From NCBI RefSeq assembly GCF_049674955.1, contig NZ_CP187232.1:7378001-7442000 (forward strand): a stretch of 64,000 bases of DNA, in the 5' to 3' direction. Every line of letters begins with the position of its first letter. Position 1 is the first letter of the stretch. The notes beneath the pieces were generated by a model that searched no databases, was not told the DNA's origin, and saw only the letters and a list, made by a program, of their open reading frames with translations. The position numbers were made by a program, and so were the translations under genes. The DNA comes from Sphaerisporangium viridialbum (GTDB lineage Bacteria > Actinomycetota > Actinomycetes > Streptosporangiales > Streptosporangiaceae). Of the stretch, positions 32,835 through 41,399 are shown in pieces.

Positions 32835-33951
32835 GCCGTACCGCGTGGTCGAGGCCGGGGAGGGCGGCGATCTCCTCGGCGACCGTGCGGGCGGCGGCGC
32901 GGTAGGACGCCTCCGACAGCAGGGTCGCGGTCATCTCGCGTACCAGCCCCGGATCGACGTCCTCGGGCGCGACGTGCAGGTAGGGCTCCTGGACGCATCG
33001 GGGGTAGACGAGCGCGGCGCCCAGGGCGGCGCAGCGCCGGGCGTTGGTGCCGTGGTCGGAGCCGAGGGGGATGAGCCCCAGCGGCACGCGCTCGGCCAGC
33101 GCGCACATCACCGTGTTGAAGCCGCCGTGGGAGATGACCACGTCGCACCGCTGGAAGACGGCGGAGTGCGGCACGTAGCGGGCGAGGCGGACGTTGGCGG
33201 GAGTCCCGCCGGGCAGCACGGACTCCGGGTCGCAGTCGGGTCCGGTGGTCATCAGGACGTCGTAGTCCTGGCCGTCGAACGCCTCGGCCAGCGCCCCGAA
33301 CACCGAGGTCGCCTTGTTGTACATGGTGCCGAGGGTGGCGTAGACGAACGGCCTGCCCCGCGGCGGCACGGCAGGGCCCGCGCGCTCGCCGTCCGGCATC
33401 AGGTCGTACAGGAGGGGCTTGATGTGGTGCTCGTGCGGGAGGCGGGGTGTGCCGGGACGGGCGAAGCGGGGCGGGTAGCAGGCGAGCCACAGGTCGCCGT
33501 CGAGGGCCCGGGGGTCCACGCCGTAGTCGCGGGCGATCCGCAGGGCCGGGTGGTAGGCGGAGTGCTCGGGCGGCAGGCGCAGGCAGACCTCGCAGATCAC
33601 CTGCGGGATGCCGAGCCGGGCGGCCACGACGAGGCTGGCGCCCTCCAGCCACTGGCGCACGATCACGTCGGGCCGCCAGGCCGCCACGTGGCGCTCCAGG
33701 TCCTCGATCCAGCGGGGCGTCAGCTCCGCGATCAGGCGCCGGCCCCGCGACTCGGTGAACGCGTCGGGACGCAGTTCGCCGGGCTCCCCGATGGGGAGGT
33801 GCCGGAAGCCGGCGTGTGCCACCTGGTGGGCCATGTCGGGACCGGTGGCGACGCGCACCTCGTGCCCGGCCGCCGCGATGTGCCGGGCGAGGGAGATCAT
33901 GGGATTGAGGTGGCCGAGCTGGCCTATGGAACAAATGAGAACGTGTGACAT
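32809..33951 (-). CDS. UDP/NDP-glycosyltransferase, MGT/GtfA-type (GT1)
   Basis: 380 residues of the GT-B fold. The N-terminal acceptor domain opens ICSIGQLGHLNPMISLARHI. The C-terminal donor domain has PFVYATLGTMYNK and the nucleotide-binding block VVISHGGFNTVMCALAERVP followed by PLGSDHGTNARRCAALGAAL. This block is typical of macrolide/aglycone glycosyltransferases. It should transfer a sugar to the terpenoid or other aglycone. No NDP-deoxysugar genes are in the window, so the donor comes from primary metabolism (for example UDP-glucose or glucuronate) or is made elsewhere. Confidence 0.9.
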   Translation of the reverse strand: MSHVLICSIGQLGHLNPMISLARHIAAAGHEVRVATGPDMAHQVAHAGFRHLPIGEPGELRPDAFTESRGRRLIAELTPRWIEDLERHVAAWRPDVIVRQWLEGASLVVAARLGIPQVICEVCLRLPPEHSAYHPALRIARDYGVDPRALDGDLWLACYPPRFARPGTPRLPHEHHIKPLLYDLMPDGERAGPAVPPRGRPFVYATLGTMYNKATSVFGALAEAFDGQDYDVLMTTGPDCDPESVLPGGTPANVRLARYVPHSAVFQRCDVVISHGGFNTVMCALAERVPLGLIPLGSDHGTNARRCAALGAALVYPRCVQEPYLHVAPEDVDPGLVREMTATLLSEASYRAAARTVAEEIAALPGLDHAVRLIEDLLKP

Positions 33952-33962
33952 TCATTCTCCAT

Positions 33963-34039
33963 GTTCAGCGGCGTGGGAATCCATGTCGGAGCGCCCTGCT
34001 CGTTCAGCGGCGGGGAATCCACGATGGAGCGGCCTGCTC
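33963..34039. repeat. Imperfect 38/39-bp tandem duplication over the 3' end of the MycE-like gene
   Basis: Copy 1 (33963-34001) and copy 2 (34002-34039) share most positions, both beginning GTTCAGCGGCG and ending CCTGCTC. Copy 2 contains the last 12 codons and stop of the MycE-like gene; copy 1 lies just beyond it on that strand, in the gap before the glycosyltransferase start. It looks like a slippage duplication. Confidence 0.75.
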
Positions 34040-35182
34040 GTCGTTGTCACCCTTTTCCAGGACCATCAGATTGTGGTGGAAATGCGCCGCGACCACATGG
34101 CGGTCGAAATACGACGGCACGTATCCGGGGTCGGTGAACTCCCTGTGGTGCAGCCCGTCGACCACCGTCTTGGCGAATTCGGCCGTGGTGCCCGGCATGT
34201 CGCGCCCGCCGCCGAACATGGGCCAGTAGGAGGTCTGCACGTCCTCCACGATGTACAGCCCGCCGGGCCGTACATGGGGGAACAGCTCGCGCAGGGCCGT
34301 CAGCACGTGGGCGTTCATGTGGCTGCCGTCGTCGATGACGATGTCGAACGGGCCGTGCTCCTCGGCCAGGGCGCGCAGCGCGGCGGGGTCGCCCTGGTCG
34401 CCCGCCAGGGTGCGGATCCGGGGACCCCGCACGCCCGTCTTGGGGAACAGGTCGAGCCCGAAGACCAGGCCGCGCCGGAAGTACCGCTGCCACATCCGCA
34501 GCGACGCACCACCGGACGCGGGGTCCTGGTAGCCGCCGACGCCGATCTCCAGCACCCGCACCAGCTCGTCGCGCAGCGGTGCGAAGTAGCGCGCGTAGTG
34601 CGGGGTGTACCAGTGCATGGTCCCGTACTTGTCGGAGCCGAAGCGGGTGGCCAGGCGGTCGAGGTTCGTGTCCGCCGTACGGCAGGCCGTGAGCACCGAC
34701 TCCACCGCCCGGGCCAGCGAGTGGATGGAGGCGATCGCCTCGCCGAGCCGCTCGGCGGGCGGCCAGTTCACCTCGACGCGCGCTTCCCCGCGCCCACCCG
34801 TGCCGTACAGCGCCCGCGCCAGCGCCACGAGGTCGTAGGCGATCAGCGCGGCGGGGTCCTCGGCCGTGGCGGCGGAGGCGGTGACCCCGGAGGCCGAGAC
34901 GCGGAGCACGTACGGATGCGAGCGCCCGGCGCCGGCCAGTTCGAGCTGGATGTCGAAAGAGCCGCCGAGCGGGTCCGGCCGTATGCCGAAGGAGCCGCCG
35001 GAGGGGTACGGCCGGATGTCGGAGGAGCCGCTGGGCGGGGGCTCGCACCGCGAGGCCACCTCGTCCGCCAGCAGCGCGGCGGCGGGCGCCTCGCCGATTT
35101 CCTCTATCGCGGCGCGGATATCAGCGTCCGCGCCTCCGGCCGAGCGAAGAAGACGCCAGATCGGCGATTCGGTTCCGATCAC
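34004..35182 (-). CDS. MycE-like sugar O-methyltransferase
   Basis: 392 residues, close to MycE (mycinamicin VI 2''-O-methyltransferase, about 400). It has an N-terminal auxiliary domain and a C-terminal SAM domain. Diagnostic blocks are ATRFGSDKYGTMHWYTPHY, VLEIGVGGYQDPASGGASLR (motif I), FGLDLFPKTG, DIVIDDGSHMNAHVLTALRE (metal-binding acidic residues and catalytic His) and IVEDVQTSYWPMFGGG. MycE needs Mg2+. A low-complexity insert (IRPYPSGGS/IRPDPLGGS-like repeats) occurs near residue 60. Adjacent to the glycosyltransferase on the same strand, 52 bp upstream. It probably methylates the transferred sugar. Confidence 0.9.
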   Translation of the reverse strand: MIGTESPIWRLLRSAGGADADIRAAIEEIGEAPAAALLADEVASRCEPPPSGSSDIRPYPSGGSFGIRPDPLGGSFDIQLELAGAGRSHPYVLRVSASGVTASAATAEDPAALIAYDLVALARALYGTGGRGEARVEVNWPPAERLGEAIASIHSLARAVESVLTACRTADTNLDRLATRFGSDKYGTMHWYTPHYARYFAPLRDELVRVLEIGVGGYQDPASGGASLRMWQRYFRRGLVFGLDLFPKTGVRGPRIRTLAGDQGDPAALRALAEEHGPFDIVIDDGSHMNAHVLTALRELFPHVRPGGLYIVEDVQTSYWPMFGGGRDMPGTTAEFAKTVVDGLHHREFTDPGYVPSYFDRHVVAAHFHHNLMVLEKGDNDEQAAPSWIPRR

Positions 35183-35307
35183 GGCAACACGCTAACAGCG
35201 CTTTCCCGCAGGACCTCGGAAATGGCCGCCCGTGCTCGTCGAAAAGCCCCGCGACTGAGGAATTCGGTAGCGGTGAGCGGCCCGGATCCCCAGGCGGCGG
35301 GCAAGCC

Positions 35308-35348
35308 TTGCCGGATATACTTAGGAGCCTTATAGTTAGGGGCCTAAC
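35308..35348 (+). promoter_or_regulatory. marR promoter with two tandem operator palindromes
   Basis: TTGCCG (35308-35313), 17-bp spacer and TATAGT (35331-35336) make a good promoter. Two related inverted repeats overlap it: GTTAGG-GG-CCTAAC (35335-35348, perfect arms) and the weaker TTAGG-AG-CCTTA (35321-35332), centres 15 bp apart. The start codon is at 35362, giving a very short leader. This is the classical layout for autorepression by the MarR protein encoded next. Confidence 0.7.
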
Positions 35349-35361
35349 GAGATGGGGACCG

Positions 35362-35994
35362 ATGCCCGACGAGCCCGGCTTCGAGGTCGACGACACCGGC
35401 CTGCTGTTCAACCCGCAGCTGCGCGCCCTGGTCGGCCACGAGCTGGGGAACGAGGCCCTCGCGGTGGTCGAGGCCTTCGCCGCGATCAACCAGGCGGCCC
35501 GCCTCAACCGCTGGGCGCTGGAGCGGTGGGCCGTGCGCCACGGGCTGAGCGAGGCACGCCTCCAGGTGCTGCTGGTGCTGCGCCGGCAGCCGCAGGGCAT
35601 GCGCCTCGTCCACCTGGCCGCCGCGCTGGAGATCGCCCCTCCCTCGGTGACCGGCCTCGTCGACTCCCTGGAGAAGGACGGGCTGGTGCGGCGCGCGTCC
35701 GACCCGGGCGACCGTCGCTCACTGCTCGCCACACTGACCGCGCGCGGCCGTGAGCGCGTCGACGAGATCTGGTCCACGCAGGTGGAGCGCCAGGTCGGGA
35801 TCACCGACGGCATCACCACCGAGGAGCTGCTCCAGCTGCGGCACCTCTGCCTCCGTCTCGTGCAGAACGTCAGGCGGGCCACTGCGAAGCGGAACGACCC
35901 CGGTTCCGACGCGCCCGCCGATCCCCCGCATACCGCCGACCGTGGAGGTCGCAATGACGCAGAAGGAAGAGCCGTCCGTTCCCCCGGCGGATGA
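35362..35994 (+). CDS. MarR-family transcriptional regulator
   Basis: 210 residues from ATG 35362. The winged helix-turn-helix is visible: LSEARLQVLLVLRRQPQGMR, then LAAALEIAPPSVTGLVDSLE (recognition helix) and the wing DGLVRRASDPGDRRSLLATL ending in LTARGRERVDE. A TTG at 35308 in the same frame falls inside the promoter and is rejected. It overlaps the MFS exporter by 41 bp, so the two form a regulator-pump operon; the repressor probably senses the cluster product or an intermediate. Confidence 0.9.
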   Translation: MPDEPGFEVDDTGLLFNPQLRALVGHELGNEALAVVEAFAAINQAARLNRWALERWAVRHGLSEARLQVLLVLRRQPQGMRLVHLAAALEIAPPSVTGLVDSLEKDGLVRRASDPGDRRSLLATLTARGRERVDEIWSTQVERQVGITDGITTEELLQLRHLCLRLVQNVRRATAKRNDPGSDAPADPPHTADRGGRNDAEGRAVRSPGG

Positions 35995-37588
35995 CGACGG
36001 GCCGCGCCTGTCCTCCTCGCGCAAGGTGGCGGCGACCGTGGGCGTCGCCATCGCCCTGCTGGTCGTCTCCCTCGACGGCACCATCGTCGGCACCGCGATG
36101 CCGCGCATCCTCGCGGACCTGCGAGGGCTGAACTACTACGCCTGGGTGGTCACGGCCTACCTCGTGACCTCGACCATCCTCATGCCCATCGCCGGCAAGC
36201 TCGGCGACCTGTTCGGCCGCAAACCGCTGGTGCTCATCGGCCTGGCCGGCTTCCTCGGCACGTCCTGGCTGGTGGGCGCCTCGACCAGCACGCTGGAGCT
36301 GATCCTGCTCCGCGGCGTGCAGGGCCTGTTCGGCGGCGTCCTCACCGCCGTGACATTCGCCGTGGTCGCCGACATCTATCCGGTGCGCCAGCGGGTCAAG
36401 CTGCATGGCGTCTTCAGCGCGATCATCGGCCTGTCCGTGGTGGCCGCGCCGCCGCTCGGCGGCTACATCACCGACAACTGGGGGTGGCGCTGGATCTTCT
36501 ACGTCAACGTGCCGATCGGCGCCCTCGCGGTCGGGCTCACCTTCTTCTTCCTGCCGTACGTGGCGACCCGGCGAAGCTGGCGGGACATCGACTTCGCCGG
36601 CTGCGTGGCGCTGGCCGTCGCGCTGGTCCCCATCCTGATCGCGCTGTCCATCAGCAACGACCACGCCTGGACGTCGCCACTGATGCTCGGCCTGATCGCG
36701 GTGTCGGTGGTCGGGCTGCCGGTCTTCCTGTTCGTGGAGCGGGCCGTCGCCAACCCGATCGTCCCGCTCGGCCTGTTCCTGGACCCGGTGTTCACGATCG
36801 CCATGGTCATCGCGGGCCTGTCCGCCGTCGGCTTGTACGGCCTGGCGGTGTTCATCCCGCTGCTCTACCAGGGCGTGCTCGGCGAGACGGCGACCGGCTC
36901 CGGCACCCTGCTCACCCCACTGCTGCTCGGCATGCTGGTGGCCTCGCCGGTGTCGGGCCAGCTCATCGCGCGCGTGCGCTACTACCGGTTCATCGGCACG
37001 GTAGGCCTGGCCGCGATGGTCGCCGGGCTGCTCATGCTCACCACGGTGACGCTGACCAGCCCCCACTGGCACGTCGTCGCGGACCTCGTGGTGCTCGGCA
37101 TGGGCATGGGCCTGGTCTGGCCGCTGTCCACCGCGGTCGTCCAGGCCTCGATGGCCAAGGAGGTCGTGGGGGTCGCCACCGCCCAGGTGAACTTCTGGCG
37201 CAACCTCGGCGGCACGGTGGCGGTGGTGGTGCTCGGCAGCATCATGGCCAACCGCCTGTCCGCCGAGATCGCCTCCAGGCTCGCCACGGTCAGCGCTCCC
37301 CCCGAGCTGCTGAGCAAGCTCACCGGCGGCGGCTCGCAGGACCTTTCCACGCTGTTCGACCCGGCCCAGGTCGGCCGGCTGCGCGAGCAGGTCCCCGAGG
37401 CGCAGCGAGCGCTGTTCGAGCTGGCCGAGAGATCCATGCGCACCGGCCTCGCCGACGTGCTGCACCTGGTGTTCCTCGTGGCCGCCGTGATCCTTGCCAT
37501 ACCCCTGGTGGCCAGCCTGTTCCTGAAGGAGACCCCGATCCCGCCCGCCCGCTCCCGGCGCGAGGAGCCGGCCACCGAGGAGGTCTGA
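35954..37588 (+). CDS. MFS drug exporter, DHA2 (14-TMS) family
   Basis: 544 residues with about 14 membrane helices. Motif A-like GKLGDLFGRKPLVLIGL between helices 2 and 3, motif D1-like ALLVVSLDGTIVGTAMPRI in helix 1 and motif C-like SVVAAPPLGGYITDNWGWRW in helix 5 mark an H+-driven drug antiporter of the EmrB/QacA type. ATG 35954 has GGAGGT upstream and lies within marR. Likely exports the terpenoid glycoside and gives self-resistance. Confidence 0.92.
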   Translation: MTQKEEPSVPPADDDGPRLSSSRKVAATVGVAIALLVVSLDGTIVGTAMPRILADLRGLNYYAWVVTAYLVTSTILMPIAGKLGDLFGRKPLVLIGLAGFLGTSWLVGASTSTLELILLRGVQGLFGGVLTAVTFAVVADIYPVRQRVKLHGVFSAIIGLSVVAAPPLGGYITDNWGWRWIFYVNVPIGALAVGLTFFFLPYVATRRSWRDIDFAGCVALAVALVPILIALSISNDHAWTSPLMLGLIAVSVVGLPVFLFVERAVANPIVPLGLFLDPVFTIAMVIAGLSAVGLYGLAVFIPLLYQGVLGETATGSGTLLTPLLLGMLVASPVSGQLIARVRYYRFIGTVGLAAMVAGLLMLTTVTLTSPHWHVVADLVVLGMGMGLVWPLSTAVVQASMAKEVVGVATAQVNFWRNLGGTVAVVVLGSIMANRLSAEIASRLATVSAPPELLSKLTGGGSQDLSTLFDPAQVGRLREQVPEAQRALFELAERSMRTGLADVLHLVFLVAAVILAIPLVASLFLKETPIPPARSRREEPATEEV

Positions 37589-37706
37589 CCGGCACGGCGA
37601 TCTGGCCGTGGCCGGGGCGAAATGCTGGGGTTTCTGGGGGGTCGCAGGGGAATGCCGCCATGCGATCGTGGGGGCGAAGCGGCCCGGGAACGGAAGGGAT
37701 GGCGCG

Positions 37707-38912
37707 ATGACGCCCGCCAGCACTCCCCGCACGATCGAAGAGCTGATGGGACCGCAGGCCCCTGCCCACATGCGGCGGCTCCGCGAGGAGCAGCCCGTCT
37801 GCCCGGTGAAGCTGCCCAACGGCGACGAGGCGCTCCTGGTGACGCGGTACGACGACGTGGCGGCGGTGCTGTCCGACCCCCGGTTCAACCGCACGTTCAA
37901 CCCGCGGGGGACGGCCCGCGCGGGCGACCGTGCCACGCCTCCTGCGGACCTCGGCCAGATCACCCGTACGCTCGGCATGGACGGGCCGCCGCACCGCACG
38001 CTGAGGGCCGTGGTGAGCAGGGCCTTCACCCCCCGGCGGGTGGAGTCCCTGCGCCCCGCGATCCAGAAGCACACCGACACCCTGATCGACGACCTGCGCC
38101 GCCACGGCAGCCCCGCCGATCTGGTCTCCGTCGTCGCCTCGCCCCTGCCCATCAGGGTCATCTGCGAGCTGCTCGGAGTGCCGCACGAGGACTCCGAAAA
38201 GTTCCGCGGCTGGTCCGACCGCACGCTGTCGGTCACCTCCTATCCCCGCGAGGAGGTGGTCACCGCCTGGCACGACCTGTTCGCCTACTTCGGCGAGCAG
38301 GTGGCGCGGAAGCGCGAGCACCCGGGTGACGACCTGCTCAGCGACATGGTGGCCGCCAGCGACAAGGAGGAGCGGCTGACCGAGCTGGAGCTGGTCTACC
38401 TCGCCACCGGCCTGCTCATCGGCGGCCACGAGTCGACCATCAACGCGATCAGCCTCGGCATGTGGCGCCTGCTGGAGCATCCCGCGGAGGTGGCGAGGAT
38501 CCACGCCGACCCGTCCCTGATCGTCACCGCCGTCGAGGAGTTGCTGCGCTTCCAGACGCTCGGCGACATCGACCGGCAGCGGTTCACGCAGGAGGACCTG
38601 GAGCTGGGTGGCACGCCGATCCAGGCCGGCCAGATGGTGATGGCCGGGGTGCTGTCGGCCAACCGGGACGAACGCTATTTCACCGACCCCGACCGGCTCG
38701 ACGTCGCCCGGCACCCCAACCCGCACCTGTCCTTCGGCCTCGGCCCGCACTTCTGCCTGGGCGCGGCGCTGGCGCGGGTCGAGCTCCAGATCGTGCTGGG
38801 CACCTTGCTGCGGGAGTTCCCCGGCATGCGCCTCGCCGTGCCGTCCGACCAGGTGCGGCGCAAGACAGGACTGATGGTGAGCGGCCTGGAGGAGCTGCCG
38901 GTCGCCTGGTGA
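37707..38912 (+). CDS. Cytochrome P450 (first of cluster)
   Basis: 401 residues, usual bacterial class I length. The I-helix oxygen-activation motif is LLIGGHESTIN, the K-helix ExxR is EELLR, and the heme-binding loop is LSFGLGPHFCLGAALARVE with the axial Cys. The start has GGAAGGG eight nt upstream. It is a soluble monooxygenase needing a ferredoxin and reductase from elsewhere, since none is in the cluster. It follows the exporter by 118 bp and precedes a second P450 by 48 bp. Likely hydroxylates the terpene skeleton; position unknown. Confidence 0.94.
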   Translation: MTPASTPRTIEELMGPQAPAHMRRLREEQPVCPVKLPNGDEALLVTRYDDVAAVLSDPRFNRTFNPRGTARAGDRATPPADLGQITRTLGMDGPPHRTLRAVVSRAFTPRRVESLRPAIQKHTDTLIDDLRRHGSPADLVSVVASPLPIRVICELLGVPHEDSEKFRGWSDRTLSVTSYPREEVVTAWHDLFAYFGEQVARKREHPGDDLLSDMVAASDKEERLTELELVYLATGLLIGGHESTINAISLGMWRLLEHPAEVARIHADPSLIVTAVEELLRFQTLGDIDRQRFTQEDLELGGTPIQAGQMVMAGVLSANRDERYFTDPDRLDVARHPNPHLSFGLGPHFCLGAALARVELQIVLGTLLREFPGMRLAVPSDQVRRKTGLMVSGLEELPVAW

Positions 38913-38960
38913 CCAGGCACGGCAGGCCGCGACAGGCTTCGAGTACGAGGAGATCCCCCC

Positions 38961-40325
38961 ATGGCACCCCAGCCGTCCGGACCCGTCGACATCACCGATG
39001 CCCCGCCGCCACCCACGGTGACCCGGCCCGGGAGCATCAACGACCAGCAGTACCTCATCGACTGCTATCTGGAGTACGGGCCGGTGTTCCGCGTGCTCCA
39101 GAAGGGCGAGCTGGCCCGCAAGGAGGGCGACGAGTTCACCGTGCTGGCCGGCCCGGAGGCCAACGCCTTCGCGATGCGCACCACCAACATGCACCAGGGC
39201 ACGGACAGCGCGGTCAAGCTCAGGTCCGACAGCCACTGGGAGGACTTCAGCAACGAGCTGGGCATGGACGGCTTCAGCCGCGAGGGCGACATGCACCGCC
39301 AGCACCGCATGCTGACCAGCCGGGGCTACGCCCGCACCACGATCACCGGCCGGCTGCCCGAGGTGGTCGCCATGGCCGAGGCCGTGACCGCGCGCTGGGA
39401 GCCCGGGCAGCGCGTGCCCGCCGTACGGGAGATCCAGCGCATCGTGGGCGAACAGCTCGGGCGCAGCCTCATCGGCTTCTCCCCCGCCGAATACGTCGAC
39501 GACCTCGTGACCTTCGTCCGCACCACCAAGCTGACCATGCTGCTGCGCACCGGCGCCGCCGAGATGCTCGCCGATCCCGCCTACGAGCGGGCGCGGAACC
39601 GCGTCTTCGAGATCGGCTACCGGGCGATCAACGCGCGGCTGGCGATCCCCCCGGACGAGCGGCCGGGCGACCTGCTGGACGACATGCTCGCCGTCTTTCA
39701 CCCCAAGCTCGGCGACGACCTGCCGCCCCTGCTGGTGGCGGCCACCATCGGCCCGTTCCTCGCCGGCCTGGAGACCGCCTCCTACCGGACCGCCTACCTG
39801 CTGCACCTGATCCTCAACCACGAGGACGTGGCGCGCCGCGTCGTCGAGGAGGTGGACGACTGGTTCGCCGGGCCGCCGACCTGGGACCGGCTCAAGACCT
39901 GCCGCGCCCTCTACGGCGGGATGATGGAGGCCCTGCGGCTCTACAAGGGGCCGGCGCGCCAGTGGTACACGGCCGAGGAGTCGTTCGTCTTCGAGAACCA
40001 CCTGGTGGCCAAGGGCGACAGCGTCATCATCGTGTACGACACCTCCCACCACCTCCCCGAGCTGTTCCCCGACCCGGGCGCGTTCGACGTCGACCGCTAC
40101 CGGGCGCCCCGCAACGAGCACCGCCGCCTCGGCGCGTTCGCCCCGTTCGGCGTGGGCGGGCACACCTGCCTCGGGTCCGGCATGGCCGAGGTGCAGGTCA
40201 TGGTGAACGTCGCGACCATCCTGCGCGACTGGGAGCTCGACGCCCTGGGCCTGCCCTTCGACGCGGACGCCGACGCCGACGAGGCGATGCGGGTCGGCGT
40301 GGTCGCCCGGCGCCCGGCGCGATGA
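38961..40325 (+). CDS. Cytochrome P450, unusual family (second of cluster)
   Basis: 454 residues, longer and more divergent than the other two P450s of the cluster. The heme loop is FAPFGVGGHTCLGSGMAE and the K-helix ExxR is MMEALRLY. The I-helix reads FLAGLETASYRT, with AGLETA in place of the usual AG-x-(D/E)-T-T. The N-terminal half contains SREGDMHRQHRMLTSRGYAR, where the R-x-x-R C-helix region contacts heme propionates. No membrane anchor. The stop overlaps the UbiA start (ATGA), so it is translationally coupled with the cyclase genes. Probably a multi-step oxidation of the terpene. Confidence 0.9.
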   Translation: MAPQPSGPVDITDAPPPPTVTRPGSINDQQYLIDCYLEYGPVFRVLQKGELARKEGDEFTVLAGPEANAFAMRTTNMHQGTDSAVKLRSDSHWEDFSNELGMDGFSREGDMHRQHRMLTSRGYARTTITGRLPEVVAMAEAVTARWEPGQRVPAVREIQRIVGEQLGRSLIGFSPAEYVDDLVTFVRTTKLTMLLRTGAAEMLADPAYERARNRVFEIGYRAINARLAIPPDERPGDLLDDMLAVFHPKLGDDLPPLLVAATIGPFLAGLETASYRTAYLLHLILNHEDVARRVVEEVDDWFAGPPTWDRLKTCRALYGGMMEALRLYKGPARQWYTAEESFVFENHLVAKGDSVIIVYDTSHHLPELFPDPGAFDVDRYRAPRNEHRRLGAFAPFGVGGHTCLGSGMAEVQVMVNVATILRDWELDALGLPFDADADADEAMRVGVVARRPAR

Positions 40326-41347
40326 CCGGCGCGGGAACCGGGGTGGCGGGCGCCCCGGCGGCCGGGCTCCGGACACGGCTGCTCGCCCACGTGCAGACCT
40401 GGCGCCCGTACACCATGCTGTACATCGGCCTGGTGGGCCTGGCAGGCGGGCTGCTGAACGACCCCCGGGCGTCCGGCTGGGCGCTGGCCGGGGCGTGGGC
40501 GGTGCCGACCCTCGGCTGGATCGGCGGCCACTACGGCGGCGACTACTTCGACCGGCGGCTCGACGCCGTGGCCAAGCCGCACCGGCCCATCCCCTCGGGG
40601 CGCATGCCGGCGCGCGACGGGCTCGCCGGCCTGGTCGCCTGCACCGCCGGCGGCGCGGTCGCGGCCCTGCTGCTGAACTGGCGGACGCTGTTCCTCGTGG
40701 CCGCGGCGCTGGCCGCCGGGCTCGGCTACAGCGCCGTGCTGAAGGCCAGGGGGCTGAGCGGCAACCTCATCCGGGGAAGCCTCACGGCGTTCGCCCTGCT
40801 GTTCGGCGCGATGGCCACGGCCCCGTACCCGGCGCCGTACGTACTCCCTGTGGCCGCCGTGTTCCTGCTGCACGACATGCAGTCGAACCTGGTCGGCACG
40901 CTGCGCGACATCGGCGGCGACCGGGAGGCGGGCTACGAGACCTTTCCCGTGCGGCGCGGCGCCCGGCCGACGGTACGCGTCGTCGTGGCGGTGAGCGTGC
41001 TGTGGGTGGCGCTCGCGGGAGCCGTCCCCGCGCTGAGCCCGTCGGGGCCGGACGGCGATGCGGCCCGCTGGGCCGCGTACTTGCCGGTGCTCGCCCTCTG
41101 CGCGCTCCTCGCGGCGGCGGCGATCGGCCTGCTCGCCCGCGCCCCGGAGCCGATGCCGCCGCCCGTCGCACTGCGGGCGCACGCGGTGCTGGTGGTGGAG
41201 CGGGTCGCGCTGGCGGGAGCGTTCGTCGGGCTCGCGGCGGGGCCGGTCGTGATGCTCGCGGCCACCCTGCCGGCCCTGCTGGCCACGATCGTGCTCCAGG
41301 CCGGGATGCGCACGCGCTACGAGTTCGGCGCGGCCACCCTCGCCTGA
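40322..41347 (+). CDS. UbiA-superfamily prenyltransferase or terpene cyclase
   Basis: 341 residues with about nine membrane helices. First Asp motif GGDYFDRRLDAVAKPHRPI (D74, D77, D81; the usual leading Asn of NDxxDxxxD is Gly) and second motif RDIGGDREAGYETFPV (D196, D200). Members either transfer a prenyl chain to an acceptor or, in terpenoid clusters such as platensimycin-type ones, cyclise diphosphates. No aromatic or quinone acceptor pathway is in the cluster. Lying between P450 and class II cyclase it may act as the class I (diphosphate-ionising) cyclase or attach the chain to a polar head. Which one is unresolved. Confidence 0.85.
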   Translation: MTGAGTGVAGAPAAGLRTRLLAHVQTWRPYTMLYIGLVGLAGGLLNDPRASGWALAGAWAVPTLGWIGGHYGGDYFDRRLDAVAKPHRPIPSGRMPARDGLAGLVACTAGGAVAALLLNWRTLFLVAAALAAGLGYSAVLKARGLSGNLIRGSLTAFALLFGAMATAPYPAPYVLPVAAVFLLHDMQSNLVGTLRDIGGDREAGYETFPVRRGARPTVRVVVAVSVLWVALAGAVPALSPSGPDGDAARWAAYLPVLALCALLAAAAIGLLARAPEPMPPPVALRAHAVLVVERVALAGAFVGLAAGPVVMLAATLPALLATIVLQAGMRTRYEFGAATLA

Positions 41348-41399
41348 CCCCCCCTCGCAGGGAACTAATCGTCTCGCCGATCCGGAGGACCACCCGACC

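Noticed and set aside
37320..40376. 1018-codon antisense frame over the exporter and P450 genes
   Set aside because: It spans two clear genes on the plus strand and shows no domain of its own.
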